In this document: one piece after another, positions 1 through 5,768 of the stretch
Numbering within the stretch: position 1 is the first letter of the stretch
How the letters are laid out: each line of letters starts with the position of its first letter
Assembly: GCA_021788675.1 (NCBI GenBank)
Contig: JAJYKI010000020.1
Location: 1 to 10,339 of the forward strand
Direction: 5' to 3'
Length of the DNA stretch: 10,339 nt
DNA from: a bacterium
Lineage (GTDB): Bacteria > Patescibacteriota > Saccharimonadia > Saccharimonadales > UBA4665
Program-made: the position numbers and the translations under genes
The notes under the pieces: model-generated
Told to the model about the DNA's origin: nothing
The model's database searches: none
What the model saw: the letters and a program-made list of their open reading frames with translations, nothing else

Positions 1-584
1 GGGCGGGTTGGCTTAACTGATCTGGTCCGGCGGCTCAATTGGTGGTCAGGAAGTTCGGCCATCCAGGGAGGCGTATTGTCCATGCCGATTTCCCAAGGGT
101 GTATTTGCAATACCAGCCCTTCATTGTGCGGGTCCCGGTCCCGGTATAGCCACTGGTGGTACTTAAGCAGGCTAGGATAAACCAGTTCAAACCATTGCTT
201 GCGTTCGCTTGGCTTCATTTTTTCGCCGACTCTAAATATGGCCTCCGCTAAGAGAGGTGGTTGAGTAATGCCGGTAGTTGACGTATCGCTTGGCGCGTAA
301 GGGCTAACCCAGCTACGCCACAGGTCGCGCTCAGTTCTATATCGTGGATCGTCACTGAAAATGATGTTCGGGAGCATGCCGTTTTGCCATTGACCCCTAA
401 GCAGGCTTAATATTTCCTGTTTGGCCCTGTATACGTCACGGTGTCTGAGGCCGATGGATATAAAGCAGCTGTCCCATAGCCATTGGTGCGGATACAGGTC
501 TGGTGCCGGCTGTGTGTAGCCGGAGCGGTCATTGCTGTCTAAAACTGAAAACGCTTCGCTTAATAGATCGGTTGGTGGTTGCAT
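1..584 (-). CDS. GH63/mannosylglycerate-hydrolase-like glycoside hydrolase, N-terminal part
   Basis: This gene runs off the left edge, leaving 194 complete codons of its N-terminus. Translating the minus strand from the ATG at 584-582 gives an open frame with no stops. It contains TyrProHisGlnTrpLeuTrpAspSer (about residues 31-39), GlnTrpGlnAsnGlyMetLeuProAsn soon after, and HisProTrpGluIleGlyMetAspAsn (about residues 162-170). These resemble the (alpha/alpha)6-barrel hydrolases related to GH63, trehalase and mannosylglycerate hydrolase, where the Asp of the GluSerGlyMetAspAsn-type motif is the usual general acid. Here that Asp is kept and the Ser is Ile. The substrate is therefore likely an alpha-glucoside, alpha-mannoside or trehalose-type sugar, but it cannot be fixed from this fragment. 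I see no signal peptide, so it is probably cytoplasmic. There is no convincing Shine-Dalgarno, and no in-frame ATG, GTG or TTG lies upstream before the stop. The missing C-terminus limits certainty. Confidence 0.6.
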   Translation of the reverse strand, partial: MQPPTDLLSEAFSVLDSNDRSGYTQPAPDLYPHQWLWDSCFISIGLRHRDVYRAKQEILSLLRGQWQNGMLPNIIFSDDPRYRTERDLWRSWVSPYAPSDTSTTGITQPPLLAEAIFRVGEKMKPSERKQWFELVYPSLLKYHQWLYRDRDPHNEGLVLQIHPWEIGMDNTPPWMAELPDHQLSRRTRSVKPTR

Positions 585-655
585 AACTTCTTGTATATTT
601 TTTAGTGTCCTTACTAGACTATCACGACATTATGTCTTATGCACCGTTTCGCCTC

Positions 656-664
656 TGCTATACT
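656..664 (+). promoter_or_regulatory. Extended -10 promoter of pheS-pheT
   Basis: TGC at 656-658 is followed by TATACT at 659-664, an extended -10 (TGnTATAMT-type) box. A matching -35 hexamer is not evident, which is common for extended -10 promoters. Only 11 bases separate the box from the pheS ATG at 676, so transcription should begin about 4-5 bases before the start codon. There is no Shine-Dalgarno in this gap. The assignment rests on sequence match alone. Confidence 0.55.
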
Positions 665-675
665 ATGTCTAAATT

Positions 676-1755
676 ATGAATCAGGAATTAAGTGAGCAAA
701 TAAATAATGTTAAAAGCGTGCTTGAAGCCCGGCTGTCGACACTTGAGGATAAGCGCTCAATCCTGCGCTCTGTTGAACTGAAAGCGCTTTATGAACAAAT
801 CAAGACCTTGCCGGACGAAAATAAGGCGGCTTATGGTCAAGCCGTCAATGAATTAAGACAGCAACTCAGCCAATTAGTGGCCGAGAGCGAGTCGAGTGCC
901 CAGGCTCTGTCAGCTATAGACGTCAGTGCTCCGTTCGCTATCAACTCAACCAAAGATCGCCGGCCCGGTTTATTACCGGCGAATTCAGGCAGTGAGCATC
1001 CTATCATGAGCGAACAGGCCAAAATCCTGGATATTTTCAAAGGTATGGGGTTTTCTGTTGTCGAGTCCAGAGAGATAGATGACGACTGGCATATGTTCGG
1101 TGCCCTTAACTTTCCGGAAGGTCATCCGGCCAGAGACCATTATGATACTTTCATGACGACTCAAACCGATGTTAACGGCAAGCAGTGGATAGCACCGGCT
1201 CATACTTCGACCATGCAAAATCGGATTTTAGAGCATTACAAGCCGGATCTGGAAAATGGCAGCCCGATAGCCGTGGTAATTCCCGGTCGGGTTTTTCGTA
1301 ATGAAGACGTTGACGCCAGGCATGAACATACTTTTTACCAGATGGAAGGCGTCTATGTCGGCGAAAACGTGTCTATCGGTAATCTGATCGCTACTTTAAA
1401 GGTATTTTTGGAGTCGTATTACGAGGCTGAGATAAAAGTTAAGACCCAGCCGTTCTATTTTCCGTTCACCGAGCCGTCGCTAGAATTCTCCATGAGTTGC
1501 CCGTTCTGTAACCAGGCCGGTTGCCGGGTCTGTTCTTACAGCGGCTGGATTGAAATGTTGGGTTGTGGCATGATCCATCCGAACGTATTGAAATTTGCCG
1601 GCATTGATGCTAGTAAATACCAGGGATTTGCCTGGGGTTGCGGGATCGAGCGTTTCATTATGCTGAAGCACGGCATTGAAGATATACGTCTATTCGAGTC
1701 CGGCAGACTGGACTTTTTAAGGCAATTCAGCCTGGGCGGAGGAGGCGAGCAGTAA
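676..1755 (+). CDS. pheS: Phenylalanyl-tRNA synthetase alpha subunit
   Basis: This is the catalytic alpha subunit of the cytoplasmic alpha2beta2 enzyme that charges tRNA-Phe with phenylalanine using ATP. At 359 residues it has the usual bacterial length. Residues 1 to about 90 form the charged helical N-terminal region expected to be the tRNA-binding coiled coil. The class II core follows: motif 2 with GlyArgValPheArgAsnGluAspValAspAlaArgHisGluHis (about 204-218, Arg208), the phenylalanine-pocket stretch PheProPheThrGluProSer (262-268), and motif 3 GlyCysGlyIleGluArg (321-326). Cys275, 278, 283 and 286 make a CxxC-x4-CxxC set that could hold zinc; related cysteine pairs occur in some bacterial PheS. 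The ATG at 676 has no Shine-Dalgarno and follows a -10 box closely, suggesting leaderless translation. pheT follows with no gap. Confidence 0.97.
   Translation: MNQELSEQINNVKSVLEARLSTLEDKRSILRSVELKALYEQIKTLPDENKAAYGQAVNELRQQLSQLVAESESSAQALSAIDVSAPFAINSTKDRRPGLLPANSGSEHPIMSEQAKILDIFKGMGFSVVESREIDDDWHMFGALNFPEGHPARDHYDTFMTTQTDVNGKQWIAPAHTSTMQNRILEHYKPDLENGSPIAVVIPGRVFRNEDVDARHEHTFYQMEGVYVGENVSIGNLIATLKVFLESYYEAEIKVKTQPFYFPFTEPSLEFSMSCPFCNQAGCRVCSYSGWIEMLGCGMIHPNVLKFAGIDASKYQGFAWGCGIERFIMLKHGIEDIRLFESGRLDFLRQFSLGGGGEQ
1738..1745 (+). promoter_or_regulatory. Shine-Dalgarno of pheT inside pheS
   Basis: GGAGGAGG lies in the last codons of pheS, where it encodes part of a glycine run, and ends 10 bases before the pheT ATG. 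It gives pheT a strong ribosome site even though the two genes have no intergenic base, and supports tight translational linkage. Confidence 0.75.
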
Positions 1756-4266
1756 ATGAAAGTTTCCTTGAATTGGCTAAAACAGCTAGCTGACGATGTA
1801 CAGTTGCCCGTTCATGAGTCTGACTTAATTGATCGTATCGGTAGCCAGTTGGGTCAGGTCGACAGCGTCAGCGACCTAAGACCGCTATATGAAAAAGCCG
1901 TAATTGTTAAAGTTGTCCAGTGTGACAATATTAGCGGCAGTGACCATCTGCACAGCTGCCTGATTGACGATGGCGGGGTTTTTAAAGGGATCGAGCGGGA
2001 AGACGGGCGTCATGTCAGAGTGGTTTGCGGTGCGCCGAACGTGGCTCAGGGCCAGCTGGTAGTCTGGTTGCCGCCGGGCGCAATGGTGCCGTCATCGGCC
2101 GGCAAAGAGCCGTTCATACTAGAGTCAAGAAAATTAATGGGCGTTATAAGCAACGGTATGATTGCCAGCGCTAAAGAACTTGCCATCGGTGATGACCATG
2201 ACGGTATTGTAGTGCTGCCTGACGACGCGGGCCTAAAAGCCGGCGACAGTTTTATGAATTATCTGGCGCTTGATGACCTGATCATAGACATTGAGAATAA
2301 GATGTTTACGCACCGACCCGATTTGTTCGGTCAATTGGGTGTAGTCAGAGAGCTGGCCGGTATCTATGGACTTAAATTCACTTCACCCAAGTGGTACGAT
2401 GAGAATCGTCAGATAGTGTCGGGTAGTTCAAATATCGATCTCACAATAGATAATCAGCTGATTGACGACGGCTGTCCCAGGTTTATGGCGGTGGCAATTG
2501 ACGGCCTCAGCGTTGAACCCAGTCCGCTATGGCTGCAAAGTTATCTGGCCAGGGTCGGTATTCGCCCGATCAACAACTTAGTCGACGTTACCAATTACGT
2601 CATGCATGTCACGGGTCAGCCACTGCATGCCTATGATCTGGATAAAGTTAAAAACGATCATTCAGTCGAATTTGTAGTCCGCTACGCTGACGCCGGCGAA
2701 GAGCTTGAGCTGCTGGACGGCAGCCGGGTTAAGCTGCTTGAAAAAGATATTGTCGTAGCCAGTCGGACTAAAGCTTTGGGTCTTGGAGGCATCATGGGTG
2801 GCGCCGACTCGGAAATAAGCCAGACGACCCAATCGATCGTACTGGAATGTGCGACTTTCGACATGTATGCCATCCGGCGTTCATCGATGGCTCACGGAAT
2901 TTTCAGTGAAGCCGTGACCAGATTTACCAAGGGTCAGTCAGCGTTGCAAAACCGGGCCGTACTTGGCTACGCAATCGACCTTATTAAACGATTGAATCCG
3001 GGGGCCAGCATCATATCCGAGGTCTTGGACTCCTTGTCCGAGCAGATTAAGCCACCGGCCGAGGTCAAGACCGGCCTGAACTTAATCGAGACCTATTTAG
3101 GTAGTTCACGCCCGGTTGATGAAATGGCCAAAATGCTTACTAACGTCGAGTTTGAAGTCAGTTCAAACGAGCAATACTTAAAAGTCATACCGCCTTTCTG
3201 GCGGACGGACATACTGGAGCCCGAAGACGTCATCGAGGAAATCGCCCGGCTTATCGGGTTTACTAATCTAAGCCAGCAACTGCCACTCAGGCGGATTGCG
3301 CCGCCCGAGCAGCCCGGCCTTATCAATCTCAAACAAGCTATTCGCCGTCTGCTGGTGTCAGGTGGTGCGAATGAGCTTATCAGCTATAGTTTTGTCGATG
3401 CCAAATTAATGCAGGCCAGCGGCCAGGACACCGCTCAAGCCTTTAAGTTGTCTAATGCACTCAGTCCGCAGCTTGAGTATTACCGGACGGCCTTGGTACC
3501 GAGCCTACTAAGCCGGGTTCATCTTAACCACAAAGCCGGCTATGAACATATAGCGTTGTTTGAGATCGGCAAAATCCATCGACTGGATTGCCTGGACGAA
3601 GATCAACTGCCCCTGGAACCGGAAAGACTGGCTCTGGTGGTATCGGCCGTAGCGAAACTTGCCAAGAGCGTTTATGACGGTCCGGCATACTATCAGGCTA
3701 GAAGTTATCTTGACTTTATGTTGGGCGGTCTCGGTATCGATCCGGCCGTAATCAGTTATTTACCACTTGAAAACACCCTCAAGAATAAACAGTGGCAAGA
3801 CAGCAGTAAACTTTACGACTCTAACCGGGCGGCCGTAGTTATGGCTGGTGATCAGATGATTGGCGTAATTGGTGAATTCGCCTATGCACCGAAACAGGCT
3901 TTGAAATTAAACGAGTTCAGTGCCGGTTTTGAGCTGGATCTGTCTCAAATCCTAAGACTCAGGCAAACTCACCAACTCACCTATGCTCCACTGTCAAAAT
4001 TCCCGTCAGTAGTGCAGGATATGACGGTTGAAACCAGTGCTGCCATGACATACCAGGAGTTATCACTGAAACTCCACAAACAGATTGAGCAGCTGATGCC
4101 GCAAGATCTCGACCTAAAAGCCAAATTGATTGACATTTATCGCAGCGATGAGGCGCCCGACTCAATTCACTGGACGTTTCGCTTAACGGCCACCAGTATT
4201 GAGCGAACCCTGACCGATCAACTGGTTGCGGATTTGATTGATAAACTAAAAAACTTATTAAGCTGA
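1756..4266 (+). CDS. pheT: Phenylalanyl-tRNA synthetase beta subunit
   Basis: This is the beta subunit, which pairs with PheS, edits mischarged Tyr-tRNA and helps bind tRNA-Phe. At 836 residues it is full length for the bacterial type. In order I see: the N-terminal MetLysValSerLeuAsnTrpLeu start; an OB-fold tRNA-binding domain (about 40-160, with CysGlyAlaProAsnVal); a B3/B4 editing domain including ArgProIleAsnAsnLeuValAspValThrAsnTyr (about residues 270-285); a B5 domain ending near the ThrAspIle...GluAspValIleGluGluIle metal-site stretch (484-496); the catalytic-like fold; and an FDX-ACB domain from about 743 to the end with LeuSerLysPheProSer. The ATG directly abuts the pheS TAA and has a strong Shine-Dalgarno. 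The gene ends in TGA, read here as a true stop since only a few codons follow before TAA. Confidence 0.97.
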   Translation: MKVSLNWLKQLADDVQLPVHESDLIDRIGSQLGQVDSVSDLRPLYEKAVIVKVVQCDNISGSDHLHSCLIDDGGVFKGIEREDGRHVRVVCGAPNVAQGQLVVWLPPGAMVPSSAGKEPFILESRKLMGVISNGMIASAKELAIGDDHDGIVVLPDDAGLKAGDSFMNYLALDDLIIDIENKMFTHRPDLFGQLGVVRELAGIYGLKFTSPKWYDENRQIVSGSSNIDLTIDNQLIDDGCPRFMAVAIDGLSVEPSPLWLQSYLARVGIRPINNLVDVTNYVMHVTGQPLHAYDLDKVKNDHSVEFVVRYADAGEELELLDGSRVKLLEKDIVVASRTKALGLGGIMGGADSEISQTTQSIVLECATFDMYAIRRSSMAHGIFSEAVTRFTKGQSALQNRAVLGYAIDLIKRLNPGASIISEVLDSLSEQIKPPAEVKTGLNLIETYLGSSRPVDEMAKMLTNVEFEVSSNEQYLKVIPPFWRTDILEPEDVIEEIARLIGFTNLSQQLPLRRIAPPEQPGLINLKQAIRRLLVSGGANELISYSFVDAKLMQASGQDTAQAFKLSNALSPQLEYYRTALVPSLLSRVHLNHKAGYEHIALFEIGKIHRLDCLDEDQLPLEPERLALVVSAVAKLAKSVYDGPAYYQARSYLDFMLGGLGIDPAVISYLPLENTLKNKQWQDSSKLYDSNRAAVVMAGDQMIGVIGEFAYAPKQALKLNEFSAGFELDLSQILRLRQTHQLTYAPLSKFPSVVQDMTVETSAAMTYQELSLKLHKQIEQLMPQDLDLKAKLIDIYRSDEAPDSIHWTFRLTATSIERTLTDQLVADLIDKLKNLLS

Positions 4267-4291
4267 CAAGCTAAAACATAACCGCTATACT
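4263..4291 (+). promoter_or_regulatory. Sigma70-type promoter of first NUDIX gene, -35 over the pheT stop
   Basis: CTGACA (4263-4268, five of six with TTGACA) and TATACT (4286-4291, five of six with TATAAT) are separated by exactly 17 bases. The -35 box overlaps the TGA stop of pheT. The -10 box ends 9 bases before the NUDIX ATG, so the transcript would start about 2-3 bases before the codon and be essentially leaderless. Confidence 0.7.
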
Positions 4292-4300
4292 AGGCCTAAT
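4291..4300 (+). repeat. TAGGCCTAAT repeat, copy 1, at the NUDIX transcription start
   Basis: The 10-base word contains the perfect 8-bp palindrome TAGGCCTA. It sits between the -10 box and the start codon of the first NUDIX gene, where a bound protein would block RNA polymerase. An inverted second copy lies at 4718-4727 in the promoter of the next gene. An operator role is inference. Confidence 0.35.
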
Positions 4301-4747
4301 ATGCTAAAAGCAGTCCGGGCCATCATTCTAGACGACGATAAGATTTTAGTAATGCACCGCAACAAATTCGGTCGCGAGTATGACATCCTGATTGGCGGCG
4401 GAGTAGAGATTGGCGAAACTCCTGAACAAGCACTGCATAGAGAAATTAAAGAAGAAGTCGGCGTCAGTATTGCCGACCCTAGAATGGTTTTTATCGAGCG
4501 GGCCGGAGCGCCGTACGGCGATCAGCTGGTATTTCTTTGTCGTTACGTCAGCGGTGAAATCAATATGGATAAAACTACTAATGAATTCATGATAAATCTG
4601 CTCGGTTTTAATACGTATAAGCCGGTCTGGCGCAGCTTTAAAGAGTTCGAAACGGCTAATTTCCGGTCGCCGTCTTTGCAGCGGGCGATAGTTGAGGGCA
4701 TCAAGCACGGTTTTCCAATTAGGCCTATCGACATCACCAATACGTGA
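4301..4747 (+). CDS. NUDIX hydrolase
   Basis: This is a 148-residue protein of the NUDIX superfamily, which hydrolyses nucleoside diphosphates linked to another moiety (NTPs, dNTPs, nucleotide sugars, ADP-ribose or oxidised nucleotides). The NUDIX box matches the consensus exactly: Gly33, Glu39, ArgGluIle (47-49), GluGlu (51-52), Gly54 and Val55, so magnesium binding and catalysis should be intact. No extra domain or signal sequence is visible, so it is probably cytoplasmic. The substrate cannot be told from the sequence. The ATG at 4301 is chosen because the protein begins at once with the first strand of the fold and a promoter lies 9 bases upstream. It has no Shine-Dalgarno. The gap to pheT is 34 bases. 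Its C-terminal codons contain the promoter of the following fkbp gene. Confidence 0.92.
   Translation: MLKAVRAIILDDDKILVMHRNKFGREYDILIGGGVEIGETPEQALHREIKEEVGVSIADPRMVFIERAGAPYGDQLVFLCRYVSGEINMDKTTNEFMINLLGFNTYKPVWRSFKEFETANFRSPSLQRAIVEGIKHGFPIRPIDITNT
4718..4727 (-). repeat. TAGGCCTAAT repeat, copy 2 (inverted), beside the fkbp -35 box
   Basis: On the minus strand this reads TAGGCCTAAT, identical over 10 bases to the copy at 4291-4300. It contains the palindrome TAGGCCTA (4720-4727) and directly abuts the -35 box of the fkbp promoter at 4728. It is inside the 3' end of the NUDIX coding region. The two copies bracket the NUDIX gene in opposite orientation. Confidence 0.35.
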
Positions 4748-4756
4748 CGCTATAAT
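4728..4756 (+). promoter_or_regulatory. Sigma70-type promoter of fkbp
   Basis: TCGACA (4728-4733, five of six with TTGACA) and a perfect TATAAT (4751-4756) are separated by exactly 17 bases. The -35 lies in the last codons of the NUDIX gene and the -10 starts 3 bases after its stop. The -10 ends 10 bases before the fkbp ATG, again predicting a nearly leaderless mRNA. Confidence 0.75.
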
Positions 4757-4766
4757 AGTCGACTAT

Positions 4767-5330
4767 ATGGCAAACAAAAGTGGAAGATTTTTCGCCGGAT
4801 TCGGCGCAGCACTATTTCTAGTAACATCATCAGCTTTAACCGTGGGGGTTATCTTGACGCTTAATCAGTCAAACAATAGTTCATCAACATCAAGTTCAAG
4901 TACTAGCGCTTCAGCTACGACTTCTACGCCGAGCGCGACCAACATTGATCCGGCCGGATCGTACAGCGTCGGTCATAAGCTCCCTGGCTACACGCCACTA
5001 AATAAAACTTTGGCACATCTTGAGCTGTATGATCTTGTTAAAGGAACCGGAGCTAGCGTAACTGCCGGATCAACCGTAACGGCAGATTATGTGGGCGCTC
5101 TGGCGGACAGCGGCACCGTATTTGACGACTCTTCAGCCCACGGCGGAGCGCAGACTTTTTCATTGAGCGGCGTTATTAAAGGCTGGTCGTTAGGCATTCC
5201 CGGCATGAAGGTCGGTGGCGTACGCGAAATTATGATTCCTGCCGGACTCGGCTACGGATCCCAGTCTGTGAGCGGCATTCCAGCAAATTCCGATCTGGTT
5301 TTCTGGGTTAAGATTACCGCTGTAAAGTAA
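4767..5330 (+). CDS. Membrane-anchored FKBP-type peptidyl-prolyl cis-trans isomerase
   Basis: This 187-residue protein catalyses cis-trans isomerisation of Xaa-Pro bonds, probably folding exported or surface proteins. Residues 1-7 are basic and residues 8-31 form a hydrophobic signal or membrane anchor. A Ser/Thr-rich linker follows (about 36-58), then the FKBP domain (about 85-187). No lipobox Cys is present, so an uncleaved anchor or a signal peptide fits better than a lipoprotein. All key pocket residues of FKBP12 have counterparts: Tyr108, Phe119, Asp120, Val136, Ile137, Trp140, Tyr163 and Phe179, so activity and FK506-type binding geometry look intact. I chose the ATG at 4767 over an upstream in-frame ATG at 4692 because the latter would overlap the NUDIX gene, add 25 residues before the signal segment, and precede the promoter. 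No Shine-Dalgarno is present, so leaderless initiation is likely. Confidence 0.9.
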   Translation: MANKSGRFFAGFGAALFLVTSSALTVGVILTLNQSNNSSSTSSSSTSASATTSTPSATNIDPAGSYSVGHKLPGYTPLNKTLAHLELYDLVKGTGASVTAGSTVTADYVGALADSGTVFDDSSAHGGAQTFSLSGVIKGWSLGIPGMKVGGVREIMIPAGLGYGSQSVSGIPANSDLVFWVKITAVK

Positions 5331-5362
5331 CTTTTGTATTAAAAAGCACAATATATAGCGTC

Positions 5363-5392
5363 TTGACCTGAAAGCAGACACTATTTTATACT
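5363..5392 (+). promoter_or_regulatory. Sigma70-type promoter of the redox operon
   Basis: TTGACC (5363-5368) and TATACT (5387-5392) are separated by 18 bases; each matches five of six consensus bases. Transcription should begin near 5399, leaving a leader of about 90 bases before the glutaredoxin-like gene, unlike the leaderless genes upstream. The surrounding gap (5331-5489) is A+T rich and contains no gene that I can see. Confidence 0.65.
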
Positions 5393-5405
5393 TCTTATGT
5401 AAGTA

Positions 5406-5417
5406 GAACTTAAGTTC
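5406..5417 (+). promoter_or_regulatory. Perfect 12-bp palindrome, candidate operator of the redox operon
   Basis: GAACTTAAGTTC is its own reverse complement. It lies about 8-19 bases after the predicted transcription start. A weaker dyad, CTTATGTAAG (5394-5403), sits just upstream and spans the start itself. The position suits a repressor site for a symmetric dimer, for instance a redox- or metal-sensing regulator. The regulator is unknown and not encoded in this window. Confidence 0.4.
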
Positions 5418-5489
5418 CAAAACAAATAGTTTTATAAGCCAAGACGAAAAACTAACAACATAATATTTTAAATAAAGGAGACCCTTATA

Positions 5490-5738
5490 ATGGTCAAGAA
5501 TATAACCATCTTTACTACCAACACCTGCGCTTACTGCCAGATGGTAAAGACTTATTTGAAAGCCAAAGGGGTCGGCTATGAAGAAATTAATCTGGACGAG
5601 AATCCGCATCGCCGCAGCGAAGCCCACAGTTTAAGCGGGGCTTTGACCGTGCCGGTAACCGTAGTCACTAGGACCGATGACAGTCAAGAGGTCATTGTTG
5701 GATATAATCTATCCAAGTTAGTACCGGCAATCAGTTAG
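5490..5738 (+). CDS. Glutaredoxin/NrdH-like dithiol protein
   Basis: This small 82-residue protein has a complete thioredoxin fold of the glutaredoxin/NrdH/YruB type. The active-site CysAlaTyrCys is at residues 13-16 after the first beta strand, and ThrValProVal with the cis-proline Pro55 follows. It likely passes electrons by dithiol-disulfide exchange to a reductase or protein target in the cytoplasm, with the downstream thioredoxin reductase as its probable electron source. NrdH proper serves ribonucleotide reductase, but no such gene is here, so the partner is open. AAAGGAG at 5474-5480 ends 9 bases before the ATG, a strong ribosome site. The gene is first in the operon and 30 bases before trxB. 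Its end, GlyTyrAsnLeuSerLysLeu, resembles the usual glutaredoxin GlyPhe/Tyr-containing tail. Confidence 0.85.
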   Translation: MVKNITIFTTNTCAYCQMVKTYLKAKGVGYEEINLDENPHRRSEAHSLSGALTVPVTVVTRTDDSQEVIVGYNLSKLVPAIS

Positions 5739-5768
5739 TTTATTAAAGACAATAGGAAGGTCGATTTT

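Noticed and set aside
585..675. A T-box or attenuator leader controlling pheS
   Set aside because: The gap is only 91 bases, has no T-box bulge, specifier loop or hairpin, and the promoter sits 11 bases from the ATG.
4264..4280. TGA of pheT read as glycine (UGA recoding known in some CPR phyla)
   Set aside because: Only four codons follow before TAA, PheT ends at the normal FDX-ACB boundary, the NUDIX gene also ends naturally in TGA, and no gene has an internal TGA.
4692..4766. Upstream in-frame ATG that would lengthen the FKBP protein by 25 residues
   Set aside because: It lies inside the NUDIX coding region, upstream of the -35/-10 boxes, and would bury the basic-hydrophobic export signal behind a polar extension.
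5331..5346. CTTTT/AAAAG inverted repeat after fkbp as a terminator
   Set aside because: The stem is only five A/T-rich pairs with no G+C core and no T-run after it.
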